DNA of 64,000 nt from Ceratobasidium sp. AG-K. Taxonomy: Eukaryota; Basidiomycota; Agaricomycetes; Cantharellales; Ceratobasidiaceae. Shown here piece after piece: positions 23,859 to 36,200 of the stretch. The stretch's first letter is position 1; each line of letters starts with the position of its first letter. Where the stretch lies: contig JAWNGF010000003.1 in NCBI GenBank assembly GCA_037039685.1, positions 1,488,001 through 1,552,000 on the forward strand, given 5' to 3'. The notes beneath the pieces are model-generated. The model was not told where the DNA came from. It was given only the letters and a program-made list of their open reading frames with translations, and did no database searches. The position numbers were made by a program, and so were the translations under genes.

Positions 23859-24966
23859 TCATGATGACAAATTGCCGGCAACAAGCAACCACCCCGAGAT
23901 TGAGCATTCCATCGCCCGACGTGCGATCCCACTACTGAGGATGCTAGCCTTGAGCTGTGTTAAATGAAAGACAGTACGCCCCGGCCTAATCGGTGTAAAA
24001 ATCCGTTTAAGCTTTAGCGTCGCCCGATCGCTCAGGTCACTCTGCCACGCACTTACCCCAAAGTCGTGCCATTCTAAGATAGCGGTTCCAAGTAAATCTA
24101 GATACAGCCGCCACGATTTGGGGTCCAACGCGGAGAGTTCAAGATCTTCATGTCTGGCGAAATGAAGGTTTTCCAGGCGTTTTGATCGAAACTGGTTGCA
24201 CCATCTGTGCTCCCACCTGTCACGATATATGCGCTCGCCCCGTGTGGGGATTAGCATATAAATGGCCATACGCGCCTGGTTAGCCTCTCGCGGGCCGCGC
24301 CCCATAGTAAACGTGATACCAGACATGGCGGACCAGTCGGCAATTTGAGTCATCTACACTGCCAAATTCTAGCGAAATGCAAGTGATGGGCGACATCATT
24401 CCCAGATCAGGCGCCCATACCACACCATATCACCATTCGAATTTCTCGGAAGGATCATGAGTTAACGCAGCCTACCTCTGGGCGATCAAAAATAGAGCGG
24501 GCGGATAGTGGAGGTGTTGCTGAGTAAAACCCAAGGTACATCGGGGAAAGAACGCATAAACGTGCTCTCGTCCATTTCGACTTACGTATAAGGGCGGTGA
24601 GTGAACATCCACCTGGGTTTTCTTGCCTTGTCGTGCGTTTATTTGACCTAATTTTGGTGTTTAATTACTAACCGAAGCTTCCAGGCTCACGATCTCAGAT
24701 TCCTGTACAGCAACCGGCCAGGGTTGGCCAGTTTGACCGGCAGACTCGCCGTACAGGAGGGGGACAGGCTCGCCATGTGTGCGGCTGTTATACTGTAGCT
24801 CCCGGAAATTGGTTTGATGTAAGATAAGGCGGTGGTATGGAGATATGTGAAAATGCTGATATCCGAGGGGTACTAGTGCCACAATGAGCGCTCCGAGGCG
24901 GTTGACTGAAATGTGGGTGTGTCGCAACGTCGGCTGAGAAGGATCAGATTCCAATTCTAGATACAT
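23859..24966 (-). pseudogene. Doubtful minus-strand coding locus, possibly a degraded gene
   Basis: A 98-codon exon starts at the ATG at 24966 (MYLELESDPSQPTLRHTHISV). It can be spliced through 24586-24612 and 24476-24519 to 24280-24358, giving 147 residues that end LVRHVWYHVYYGARPARG. The last exon can also be read in another frame from 24353, which stays open to 23859 for 164 codons (MTQIADWSAM..., LYLDLLGTAILEWHDFGVS). Both readings have acceptable acceptors but they exclude each other, and I recognise no domain in either. The locus sits just upstream of, and on the same strand as, the F-box gene. It could be a rapidly evolving gene, a broken duplicate of an F-box tail, or chance. Confidence 0.3.
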
Positions 24967-26495
24967 CGACAAACGTCAATGGACTAGGCCTATGACGTAG
25001 GTGATCCAGAAACCGCTATACGTGACGAGAAACCACTTCTGATTGGTACAGTGTATGGGTGCCGCTCGCGTCTTCATGAAACTATAATAGGGATTACGCT
25101 TCTGTCCTGTCGGAATTATTGCGGAACCCCATGCACGTCAGATGGTACCCCGAGTACACTCATGTCGGCATACTGACCTCCCTCTGTTTTAGTTCTGAAG
25201 TGTTTTATAACGAGCTCATCGTCCTAGTATTGATAGGAAAAGCCAGGAAATACTTCCAATCGGGGTGTAGCTCTAGAGATATGCCACTCCGCGGTTCACA
25301 ACCACAAGACTCGATCATTAACCAGGAGCTGCAACCAACATCGGTAAGGGTTAATCATCGGAGCTAATAATTTACCCCAAAATATCAGTCTCTGGATCTC
25401 TCACGCGAGAGGATGTACAGCGGAATTCTCACGGAATACGCCAGGTCCGGGTCGCAAGATTTCAGAGACCAGTGGGGGTAAGTCTCGTTCCTACATTCCC
25501 AGAAGCGAACGTAACAGCTCCTCGACCGTCGGTAAATTTGACCATCGATCTGCGAGCGGCAACATCCGACACCGTGCTCTCGATTTTGGTACGCCAGTTT
25601 GGAGTTTCGGTTGAACAGCGAAATTAATTGGCGGAATAAACATGTTAATTTAGTTCGAGATCATTGGTCACTCGGAAACCCTGTGAATCCCGTACTGCAT
25701 GTGCCACTATTATTGTGTAGTGTTCGTGAGCCCATCAATCAAGAACCGCCGAGTACCGGACAATAGTCAATGTTGTTATATGCGTAGCTAGCTCTGGGGT
25801 AAAAACGTGCGGATAGGGCATAGTGCGAGTCAGGAACAATGAAACCCGTGAAGGATCTGTAGAGCAAGTAATACATGAATTCGATTGGCTTTCCGACATT
25901 CAAGTATGCTGATGGTCAGCTCATGTATCTGCCTTATTTCAGCCAAGTGTAGATGTGCTTCGAAGTGAGTGTCCAGCCTAAGATGCGAGAATAAGTGTCA
26001 ACATCAACATCAACATGTACAAGCTACGCGTTCTTTGTCGGCTGCTTGAGGCTCGTTTCCATGCCAAAACGTTTCTTGATGGTATTAAATCAATTCACAG
26101 ACATACAGACACCGGAGACCGGTTTTTCCTGTTTAGCTTTCGAGTTTTCTGTATATGTGTTCTTGATGGGGTTGGTTGTATGAATAATTTCCTCCATCAG
26201 CAAAGTGACATGAAGGCCAGCAAGAGAAGTGGGCCCCAGAGTTGACAATTGGAACACGCGTTGACCCCAGAAACCGACAGAAAAAAGTGCGTTGCGTCTT
26301 CAGGGAAGTCCCAATGCTCAAGGACCAAAGAGAGTGACTATGATGGAGGCAATCGATTGGGACCGATCAGTGTGTGGGGTGGCTATTACTATAGGCCCTT
26401 ATGTCAGATGATTAGGTAATGTGAGATTGTGGGACTCAATCGGCACTTCTTGATTCGTCCGTCAATCTCCCAGGTCCTCGTTGTGCTCGACAACA
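24967..26495. other. Gene-poor region, about 1.5 kb
   Basis: No open frame here reads like a protein, and I could join none into a convincing spliced gene. A short hexamer repeat (three copies of a CAACAT-type unit) lies at about 25998-26015. The right end contains the NDUFS7 promoter, with no obvious TATA box. Confidence 0.4.
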
Positions 26496-27695
26496 ATGGC
26501 AGCCACCCTTCGTCAGCTAGCGACTGCAAGACTCGGTGCGTGGCAATTCAAAATGATTGCTCAAGTCCACTTGACGCGTTGTTGAACAGGCACGACTGGT
26601 CTCCGTGCCCACCACGGCGTTGGCATCAACGGTGAGATGGATCTCCGTGCTAGCCACCCCCACTGGTACTTCGCAAAAAAAAATAAATCTGACCAACAAC
26701 GGTAACTCGCTAGCTTTTCGCTCCCTTCACACTACGGCTACTCGACGGGACAGCAGCCAAGTAACCGACTTTTCCGCACCTGGCCCTATCCCGAACCCTC
26801 CGACGCCTCCCACGAAGCTCGCGCAACGTGGATCGAACCAACTCAGCCTCGAGACTCCCAATAACAAAGTCGGTGCGTGCCTTTGCCTAGCTAGCCATCC
26901 ACGGACGTAAATCTCATTTGAGCTCGATTCCAATCTTGTGAATGCAGAATATGTACTTTCCACGCTTGACAAGATTGCCAACTGGGCGCGGCAAGGCTCA
27001 ATGTGGCCAATGACATTTGGTGGGTCCCTCGGCGCCAATTTCTGACACAACAAATTACTCATAAGTGTGTCGATTCTGTTCGTGCATCAAACGCGCATCA
27101 GGCCTTGCATGCTGCGCAGTCGAGATGATGCACATGGCCGCTGCACGATACGATCAAGATCGACTTGGTGTTGTCTTTCGCGCAAGCCCGCGCCAATCGG
27201 ATATTATGATTGTCGCGGGAACGCTCACGAACAAGATGGCCCCCGCATTGCGCAAGGTGTATGACCAGATGCCTGAACCTCGTGAGTACCCGTTTAGTTC
27301 TAGTCCAGCTCGACGGCTTATGAGTTGCGCCGGCGGTAATTCGCTTGTATTTGCATTTGCAGGCTGGGTCATTTCGATGGGCTCGTGTGCAAACGGTGGA
27401 GGATACTACCATTATTCTTATTCAGTTGTCCGAGGATGTGATCGTGAGCAGTCTAACTCCGTCCATTTGGTTCGTGATTGTACTAACTTGATTCGGCGGC
27501 AAGGGATCGTGCCGGTCGACATCTACGTCCCCGGGTGTCCACCAACGGCCGAAGCACTATTGTATGGGATGCTCCAACTACAGAGAAAAATGCGGAGGAA
27601 TCGTAAAAGCACACTGTGGTACGCATGCAGTCTAGCCGTCGCTTTTTGAATCACCATCTCACTTGCGCGTATTGCCGGACAGGTACCGCAAGTGA
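26496..27695 (+). CDS. NDUFS7: NADH:ubiquinone oxidoreductase Fe-S subunit 7 (PSST / NDUFS7), mitochondrial
   Basis: Eight exons sum to 702 bp (233 residues): 26496-26535, 26590-26631, 26714-26872, 26948-27019, 27102-27281, 27363-27443, 27504-27618 and 27683-27695. The N-terminus ([13 protein letters not shown], then [12 protein letters not shown]) is a mitochondrial targeting sequence. The mature part has [20 protein letters not shown], the cluster N2 ligands in [59 protein letters not shown] and [19 protein letters not shown]. This subunit holds 4Fe-4S cluster N2 and forms part of the quinone site of complex I in the inner membrane. The final exon is only 13 bp and supplies the YRK end. The intron at 26632-26713 contains a clean CTGAC branch-point sequence. 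Confidence 0.93.
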
Positions 27696-27946
27696 CCTCG
27701 ACCCAAGGACGCGCGCGGAATATGCTATCCGAGATGTCCCATTCGAGCTGATTTCATTTTGTAAACTCCCAAAACCTTCAACGAGCGTGAACATTTTACA
27801 TCGATAAACACATGAGAAATAGGGCCAAGACACAGGGTTCAAACGAGCACATGCAAAAGTATCCTTTTAGAGCAACGTCCGAGAATTAGTCAAGACATGA
27901 TCTACTGATAATCCGTCCGAAAAAGTGTGAAGTCCAGACCTACACT

Positions 27947-29599
27947 CTATAGGGCAAATGCGGCCCCTACGAACGCAGACGCGACCCCTACAAGTGTGGG
28001 GAGCCATGCGGGGAAGGCAGGCGTCATTGCTGTGGCGGCATTGACCCTATTGCCAGTCATGTTCGAGGGTGCATCCGAAGCCCACATCCTAATGTTACGG
28101 AAGTAGGTGTGCTGCTCCTTCGGCGATGCCCATGACGAATCTTCACCTGCCGAGACAAACCCAAATATGTGGGGTTAGACAAATGCGGATGACGAGACAA
28201 GATATTCAAGTACGTACCTCCGAAAAAAGTCCTATACCCCAAAGAACAAAACCATAAGCTTCAGCCACTCATAAGTCGACGAGGAAAAGCTAGACGCACG
28301 AGAAGAACAGACCGCTAATCGAGGCAATGTTGTCCGAGTTGCGGTATTGAATTCCATTCTGGGTAATGGCGAGTAGATCGTTGTAGCTGTGCATCGAGGG
28401 ATTTTGAGATCACAGACTAGCAAGCGAGAGGGCGAGAAGAACGTACAATAGCTGAAGCTGGCCATTCGCCACGTTGTCTGTGGGCAATAGATTATTTTCC
28501 CCGCAACACATGGATATGAAATATGCAAGACATACTGGGACTATTCAAGCGCACAAGCATGGTAATCCTGTTCCATGATCCAGACTGGAACGCAAAGGAA
28601 CCTATTGTGCGGGGAATGCGGTCATGATCATCGGTACCGAGGGTTAGGATCGGCGGGACAGGGCTTACCTCGATTCAGAGAAATACCAAAGTCGTCATTG
28701 CATCGGACTTGGCTCCCGTCGCAGATGCCATTCACCGGTCGGATGTATGCATACACTGTAAATGGAGAGTGAGGGTTTTGAAACTTGTTTCTCGCCCCCT
28801 CTTGAGCTTACCTTCTCCGTTGCCAGAGGTTCTCCACATGAGCCTACGAGCAAGGTGAGACGTGGTTTACAGACGCGATTCAATACGTACCGTGTGCTGA
28901 AACAGTCACTCCCCGTAGGCTGTTTCCCGCCCGAACACCCCAACACGTCAGGTCCTCCTCGTAGCCCGGGAAGCTTCCCTCCCTGTGGCAGTTCCATGTT
29001 AGCACTCCCGAGGCATGGGCAAAAATAGGGGCCGGCTAAGATAAACTTGCCTTGACGAAGTCAAAGTCGGTGCTAAATGCGACCTCGTAGCTGAGAATCA
29101 TGCTTTGCAGGTTAGACGTACTGTTCCATAGCTGGATAAACTGGGCGCCTGGATATGTGCAGTGAAGCAAGGCGAGATCAGCGCCGCAGCACTCTCATAA
29201 TGCAATGCTGAATGACGTACCGCCTCCTGTGTGATTGGAATAACTACCAGCGGGATACGTTATCTGAAGCACTGGGTCGGCATAGACTTGTGCCGAGACG
29301 TCTGGGTCCTTGGCCAAGGATGCCGAAGAGAATGGGTCGGCAACGAACGCCATGTTGTCGCCGCCGTTTTGCAGGCGACCTTTGGAGAGTGACCATCCCA
29401 GATTGTCAGATGAAGCTCCAGCAGTTACAAAGGCCTGTGCATTAGGGGCTGGTATCGTTGCTGTTGGGAACGGAAGGACAGTGGATGTTGGGAGGTTGTA
29501 AAGCGATGCGAGGGTGGCGGCGTATGTCTGGGACGCGGCCGTGACCGCTTGTTGCATGCTCGCAACGGTAATAACCAGCACTGCTGTCTGGAGTCGCAT
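27947..29599 (-). CDS. Secreted polysaccharide lyase family 14 (alginate/glucuronan-lyase-like)
   Basis: About ten exons give roughly 360 residues. A signal peptide (MRLQTAVLVITVASMQQAVTA) is followed by about 60 Ser/Thr/Pro/Ala-rich residues. The lyase domain has ITYPAGSYSNHTGG, FIQLWNSTSNLQSMILSYEVAF, the hallmark DFDFVKGGKLPGLRGG, CSGGKQPTGSDCFSTRLMWR, GEVYAYI, CNDDFGISLNRGSFAF and FFSTFFGGEDSSW near the C-terminus. The protein ends with a hydrophobic stretch (PTLVGVASAFVGAAFAL) right at the stop, resembling a GPI-anchor signal. PL14 enzymes cut uronic-acid polysaccharides by beta-elimination; the substrate here is not predictable. The intron at 28983-29050 has a GC..AG border with a perfect GCAAGT donor. 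It converges on NDUFS7 with a 251-bp gap. Confidence 0.85.
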
Positions 29600-30346
29600 T
29601 ATGGTGTCAAGTGAAAAAATCTAGTGGTTGTCTATGGAGGTGGTTGAGCGCAAAGTGCGATGCCAAGAATGGTTTGTAAATCACGCTCTGATTAGTCAGT
29701 GGTGACGAGAGCACAAAGGCCGAGCACGCTGGGACTTCCTTATCTAGTCGAGGGTATATAATTATAGCGCTAGCATTTCTTGATGCAAATAGAATAGTAG
29801 TACGTATACGATTGCTCATTCACGCGTTGGGACAAACGAAAGTGACTATAGTGTACTGGGTGGAGATCTGAAATGACATATCCATTGTCCACAACGAACC
29901 CGGCACTGCTCGCGGGCGCCCTACAAATGACCTCACAGACCCGTAGCTGAATGCAATGCCAGGATGAGAAACGCTCGGCGATGTTTGTGGTCCAGCCCGA
30001 TGGCCCGAGTATTATACTCGTTTTCCCCCCTGCTGAGCTAAGATGGTCATGTCTTGCCTAAACCGGGCAGTCAACTATTGACGGGGATGGGGTCGACACC
30101 GAGCCATCACCGATGCACGGATCTACGACGCCCTTCTTCAGGGATACCCCCTTTCCGCTGGTTGCTTAAATTCACCCCTGTTTCCGCCGTCCCCCAGCGA
30201 CAACCACCGTCTCTCCCGTGTATGCACTCGGTTGCCTCTGACGACATACTTTCTTGATTCGTATGTGAGCTTGCACTTTTTGATTCGTTTGCTGACCTAT
30301 GTGTAGCACATCAAACGAAACTCACGATCCCGCACCGGTGCTCGCC
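29600..30346. other. Divergent promoter region with a 5' leader intron
   Basis: Shared upstream region of the PL14 gene and the kinase gene. A likely 46-bp leader intron (30261-30306) with GTATGT and GTGTAG borders precedes the kinase ATG. A small upstream frame starting at 30222 stops just before the donor. Confidence 0.45.
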
Positions 30347-32926
30347 ATGACCTTGAGCGACCGTGGCCACCCTCCACTGACACTGGACTTCAACCAGTTC
30401 AAGCCGATGCCCGAACGCTGCGCCGGGGCTCAAGAGCTCTCGCTCGGCGCGACCTGCGTAATCCATGATACCGCCGACTCGGATGTTCCTACGTCTCCTC
30501 TCAGTGTTTCTCCCCCTGCGTCTGTTCGCGCTGATGATGCTATGTCCGAGGTCTCGATTCAGTCGCCATATACGCCGTTCATGGCGATGTCTCCTCAATC
30601 AGTCACTCCACAAAAATCGTTTCTTCATGAGCTCGAGTCTCCTACAGCGTATTCTCTATCGTCTCCGCTTTCGTTTGATCCATTCGTACAAAGCCCCGAG
30701 TCGCGCGTCGCCGCTCCGGCGCCGGCTACAAAAGCCAACTTTCGTACCAAGGCTAAGGGGCTCTCGTTCAAACTCCCGAGCTCTCCAAGTCTGGGGTCAG
30801 TGCAGAATCCCGGTCTCTTGGACGTCGTTCGCCAGCGCCATGACGTTTCTCCACTTCCGAGCCCATTAGCACGCGACCTCCGTCGCCGTGTCGAAGCTTA
30901 TGACCAGGATATCCAAGTCGAAGCGGACAATACATCCTATGACGACAGCGACGACCCCTTAGATAGCATCTTCGACTATAGCCCTAGCACTTCTCCCTTC
31001 AGATCCACCAAGCCTGAGCCGTCGTGTCTCGGTCTCGACCTGGGACTCCCAACCCCCCAAACCGAAGGACATTCCTCTGACCGTAGCTCGTACCTTGGTG
31101 ACACTAGTATCCGCAATGAAACTGAACTTTCCGGAGTCTCTCCTGAAGTTGACCATGTTGGTGCTAAAATAATGCAAGCCAGTCTGGCACGCAGCGCGAG
31201 CGCGGAACTGGTCTCTTCGTACTCCCAAGCACGTCAAACGCGCATGATGCCAACTCCCCCGGCACCTGAAAACCTGTCGGAGCCATCCAGCAAGAAATAC
31301 CCCCGCAGGAGTATCCCGCTTCCCCAGCCCCATCTCAAGTCTCCTTTTTCATCCATACATAAGGTAGATCAGGCTAGCAGCGCATATAATCCTGGTCTGC
31401 GGTCGTTACCGTCATCGCCCGAGGAGACGCTGTTCAGGCGCGATGTTCAGATGAATGGGCTTCGCTCGAGCCCATCAATCGGCCGCTTCTTTTCTTGTAG
31501 CCCACTCTCTCCGTCGCCTGGGAGCAGGCCTGGTCATCGCGAAGTACGCACCCAGTTGGGCGGTGCGGAGCTTTTGCAGTTGCAAATGCAGGGATGTGCG
31601 TTATTTCCGAAGTACTTTCCTGAAGGGTACTTGCTTGAGCCCAAGTTTGCTCGGCAGTACTGTCTCGAGACTGAGCTTGGAGCTGGCGGATACGGGTTTG
31701 TTCTCAGTGCGCGCAATATATACACGGGCCAGCACGTTGCTGTTAAGTTTATCAACCGGCGCTCGTTGCCTAGTCGTGGGCTCATTCGTGATTACAAGAA
31801 CGACATCGTACCTCTCGAAGCTGTTGTCTTACAGCTTGCCGAGCATCCTGGAGTGGTCGGGTTCTATGGGCTGTACGAAGATGCGTTGTACTTTTATTTG
31901 GTAAGTTGATGACATTGATTTTCCGTGAATGTATGCGCTGACTTGAGCGCCAATTGCAATTAGGTTCAAGAACTTCACGGGTCCCCCTGGTCAAAGAATG
32001 CGAAAAACAAGCACAAATCCGATCAAGAGCATGTCAATCCCAGCGTTCAGCAGCATGGCATCCTCCAACCCGATGTCGCGCGCTCTAAGCCATCGTCCCC
32101 TTATGCCCCAGTCCATAGTTCACCGTTGCGCCCACTCGTAGCCTCGAGCTCCATGCCGAGCATCCCAACCCTGGGTCGTTTAGCCTCTCCCCCTTTCTGT
32201 CAAGATGTTCAAGTCTCGTCGAGTCCGCGCGGGTCGACACATCTGCTTGTAACTCGCCCGAATATGCCGCGTCGCGCATCGTACGATTTGTTCGAATGTA
32301 TTGAACAGCACGAACGATTGTCCGAGGGCCAGGCCAAGTACATCTTTGCTCAGGTTGTTGAAACAGTTCGGTACCTTGACTCGATTGGCATCACTCATCG
32401 TGATATCAAGGATGAGAATCTGGTCATTGACCGTGAGTTCAAGGTGCGTGTGGTCTGATCAGGACCTCTGTCGCCCATGAGCTGATCCGCTGTACAGGTC
32501 AAGTTTATTGACTTTGGGAGTGCCGTGATTCGGGACGTGCGTAAACCGCCTCCAACTTACACTAACTTCTTTGGGACCGTGACCTTTGCTTCACCGGGTG
32601 AGAGTCGGTCTGTGGTCCCAACATCTAGGAGACTGGGCTGACGGATACATTTCAGAGATTTTGAAAAATCTGCCGTACACTGCCCCGCCCGCTGAGGTTT
32701 GGACACTTGGGATCCTTCTGTCCTTTTTGGTCACCGGGCAGAGTCCGTTCCCCACTACGGAACACGCAAAGTGCGCGATCATGTGTGAGCCACACGAGTC
32801 CATCGTTGTATCTCCAGGTGCGGGGATTTGATACGCAAATGTCTGCATCCGGACCCGATGCGCCGTCACACGATTCAGCAAGTGCACGACCATCCTTGGC
32901 TGTGTGGCGCGCTCGATCGCGCGTGA
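30347..32926 (+). CDS. Ser/Thr protein kinase with long disordered leader (PAS-kinase-like / CAMK type)
   Basis: Exons 30347-31900, 31964-32443, 32498-32597, 32656-32770 and 32818-32926 give 785 residues. The first 430 are Ser/Pro-rich and disordered. The kinase domain begins near residue 440: Gly loop LGAGGYGFVLSA, catalytic Lys in HVAVKFINRR, hinge YFYLVQELHGSPW, catalytic loop ITHRDIKDENLVID, DFG in VKFIDFGSAV, a TxFFGTVTFASPEI activation segment, and EVWTLGILLSFLVTGQSPF. A Ser-rich insert of about 90 residues separates the hinge from NMPRRASYDLFECIEQHERLSEGQAKYIFAQVV. The ELHGSPW and FFGT features resemble the catalytic domains of fungal PAS kinases. The C-lobe between SPFPTTEHAK and DLIRKCLHPDPMRRHT is about 20 residues shorter than usual. 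I used the first in-frame ATG after the leader intron. Confidence 0.85.
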
Positions 32927-33230
32927 ACATTTCTGGGATTGCAAACCTGACCGTTGCTTTGGCAAACAACCACCTGTGCTGAAATTGATATTGCCACTGT
33001 GTTATGATTTTCAATTTGGTGTTTCCAAAATGTATTCACACTCCCTTGTCACGCTATCCAAAATGCTGTATGCTATGTGAAGTATCTATGCTGTAGAATG
33101 AAAGGACTAGCTATCCAGCAATCGTTGCTTGACCAAGTGCTGGTGGTTGGTCTTAAACATACATAGATTATCCTAAGTACCAGAATCCTTTGGCTCTCGG
33201 GAACAGGCATAGTGATACAGTTCGTGCAGA
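32927..33230. other. Short intergenic region between convergent genes
   Basis: About 300 bp of 3' flanks of the kinase and phospholipase genes; no feature seen. Confidence 0.4.
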
Positions 33231-36200
33231 TCAGGAAGCATGCTCTACGAGTCGATCGAAATTATTTTTCCATTTCTGGTGTTCCCTCTCTAGGCGTGCG
33301 TTGCGTTTACGCATCCACATCACCTTGAGCACGCGTACGATTTTCTGATGCCCATCTTTAAAGTTCATCTGATAGTTTCCGCCCCACTATCAGCTCCAAG
33401 AATTGCTTGTATGGGGTCCAACAACGTGGCAGACTCACCTCGGCTGTGGTCAATAGTTTGTCGGTCTCTTCACGTTGCAGCTCGAACCTCCAGGTCGATA
33501 TGTTCATGGGGTCCCAGATACTGCCCCCGTGTATCTGCTGAGCCTCCTCGTTGGGGATCAACGGCATCTGCGCAAAGAGTTGTATGCGCGCAAAGGCGCA
33601 AGACAGGGGTGAGCGCTATATTCCGTGGATGATTGCCGAGCAGGGAAAGGAGGAAGTGGCTCACATAGACGATACCGATACCATCTCGAGAAGCTAAGTC
33701 TTCTTCATCTAGATTGTCCACGCGCGAGGAGCCAGTATCGGTGCTTGAGCCGATCCAGACGTATGCGCTCGAGGGTTTCTCTTCGCCCGGCTCGCCGTCC
33801 GGTGACGGTTCATTGGGGCCCGACTGCCGTTCTGGCGGTGATTTGGTCGTATCCTGGACTGTCTTGTTGTCTTCAATGGCGTGCTGTGGCCGAGTTTCAG
33901 CAAGTGGCGCGTTCTCCATTGGGGCTTTCGCAGCTTGCTGGTGGTCAGCTTGCTCGACAACGTCAGCTTCTTTCGTAGTAGCGATCTGCTGGTTTGTCTT
34001 CGAGTCTGAATCTACCGGCTCGCTTTGCGCCAAAATATTTGAATCTTGCGCTGGTGGCTGCAAAACCTTGGGCCATCGTGCTCCTTTTGGCCATGTTTGC
34101 AATCCTCGGCGGGCAGCATACTCTGAGGGAGTACCCCGGGGACTGAAGTTTAGCTCTGAGTATCTACATGAGCATACTTGTGACTTGCCTTCTGCACGAG
34201 TAAACCATAGATCCTGTCAATAGAGACGAAGATCAGCTAAAATCCCTGCGCCGTGACCCTATACCTGGCTTCCCACCTGAGAATCTGCGCTGGCATCCAA
34301 CGCAATGATGCAATCGACCCCACGGCGCAAGAGAGGATAATATGGGATATTCAGTTCTGCGCCGGCGTCCTGATCTCCACGTGAGTATAACGTGTGAGGT
34401 CTCCCGGAGTCTCACAGGGCAGATAGTAATAGTTTCCAATACAGGAACTCCTACTCACCATAAACCGCAAGGTCTCAGCTTCGGTAATCCCATCAGGGCT
34501 CCCGTATCTTAATTGCCCCTCGAGCCCCTTGACAAAATTGGGCAAAGCCGTAGGTGGAACCGGATGGATGACGTCAAACTCCTTCTCGTTTTCAACGAGG
34601 ACACTATCAAGCCAATTGAAGATGGGTAGGGGTAAGTCGCGGAGGAGCGGGCGAACTTCGATAAAATACTGGCAAAAAAGGCTGATAAGCGTGCCGTACG
34701 AACTTTGACAAGGCTAACTTACGTGCTGCAGGGATGCGCAAAATGCCGACCCAAATATCCTGAAAAGGTCAAAGCTCGTGAGAAAGCCTGGTGAAAGGGT
34801 ATACTACTTGCCCCGAAAGAAGCGTCAAGCTAATCTCAGGCTATGATGGAAAAAATCTCCAGATAAGTTGACCTCTCTGTACAGAACTGGCAAATAACTT
34901 GCCCGTCGTTCGATGTTCCGCCCACTATCGAACCGCCTTCCAAGCGCCCAAGCCGGAATCCACGCTAGTTACATGTGTTAGGGATTTCATAGGGGCAAAG
35001 ATAGGAGCGAACCTCCAAGTTCGTCACATCCGACTTCAAAAGGGGACCATTCGAACCAAAGCCAGCGCGCCTGAGCCTCGAGCTCTTCAGCCTCTTTCCT
35101 CAGATGCAAGCGTCGAGTCGGACCGTAAGCCCTACGTTCCTCTTGCTTGGCCTCGATCTCTTGGCTCTCCAATGGCTCCTTTAGGTGTCGAGTGATGGCT
35201 GTCATGATAGGCTTTCCAGGATTTCAGATTTACAACCTCTATGATTTGTTCACCATCCTTACCATGGGGTATGAGCCATCATCAACGAAGCGACGGAAAT
35301 TATGCACAGAGAGACAGCGAGGGTCGAGTTTCCCAAGGTCGTTTGGAACGAAGAGGCGCGCTGAAACGAGCGTTCCATAAATATCTGTTTATTTTACGAT
35401 TAGCCTCGGAGAAAAATAGGCCCACGCCAAGATCATACCGGTTAAAGAAACCCCACCCCAACCTGGAGCGGTCGCTTTGTGTAGCAACCCACTCAGAAGG
35501 TACTATGGGAGCAAGATTTTAAAAGATGCCGTGTGTGTTATCTCTACCACAGACCTTGTTTGTGGGAGGTGTGATAAGCGCGTCAAAGGTAAGAATATCC
35601 AGGTAAGGCGTGTGTATCCTAGATCTGAGATGCTCTTGGAGCTGGGACGGAGAAGGACTTCCAGCAACTCCGCTATACATCATTGCCAACGCCCAGCAGC
35701 TACCTGCGATGCAAGTAAAATCGGACACATGGTATATATGCAGCCTGTACTTACCAGATATAGCCGAAATATAGGATGTACAATCCAGAATCCCCGTCTC
35801 TTGTGCACCTTTGAGGGCACCCGACGTATTGACCATTGCGCGATAACCTAGCACGATTTACGATGTGATGAATCGTACAACTAAGTTGTATTACTTACCT
35901 CCGCCTGAGCCAGCGATGGCGAAGATTGGAATATCACGATCATCTATCTCGTGAGCAGGCACGCCAAATAATTCGGCAAATGCGAGCCGCATTTTTCGCC
36001 TACGACTTCGGAGAAAGGCGCGTTCAGGAATGCACAACTCGTCTCCAAGCCGTACTTCGGCTTCCCATTCATATTCAGGGTGGTCGATCGGGCTCGGAGG
36101 AGAGTCTACAATCTCGTTCCACAGAGAGCCAGGACCCCGACTTAGCTCTAGAATAAGTGGACCGGCGCGATCCTGAAGCCACTGGAAGGATTCTGGCCAG

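Noticed and set aside
25119..25367. Plus-strand open frame in the 25 kb gap
   Set aside because: No recognisable domain, no promoter element and no splice partners.
33714..34223. Plus-strand open frame of 169 codons
   Set aside because: Antisense to the Lys/Glu/Ser-rich insert of the phospholipase exon.
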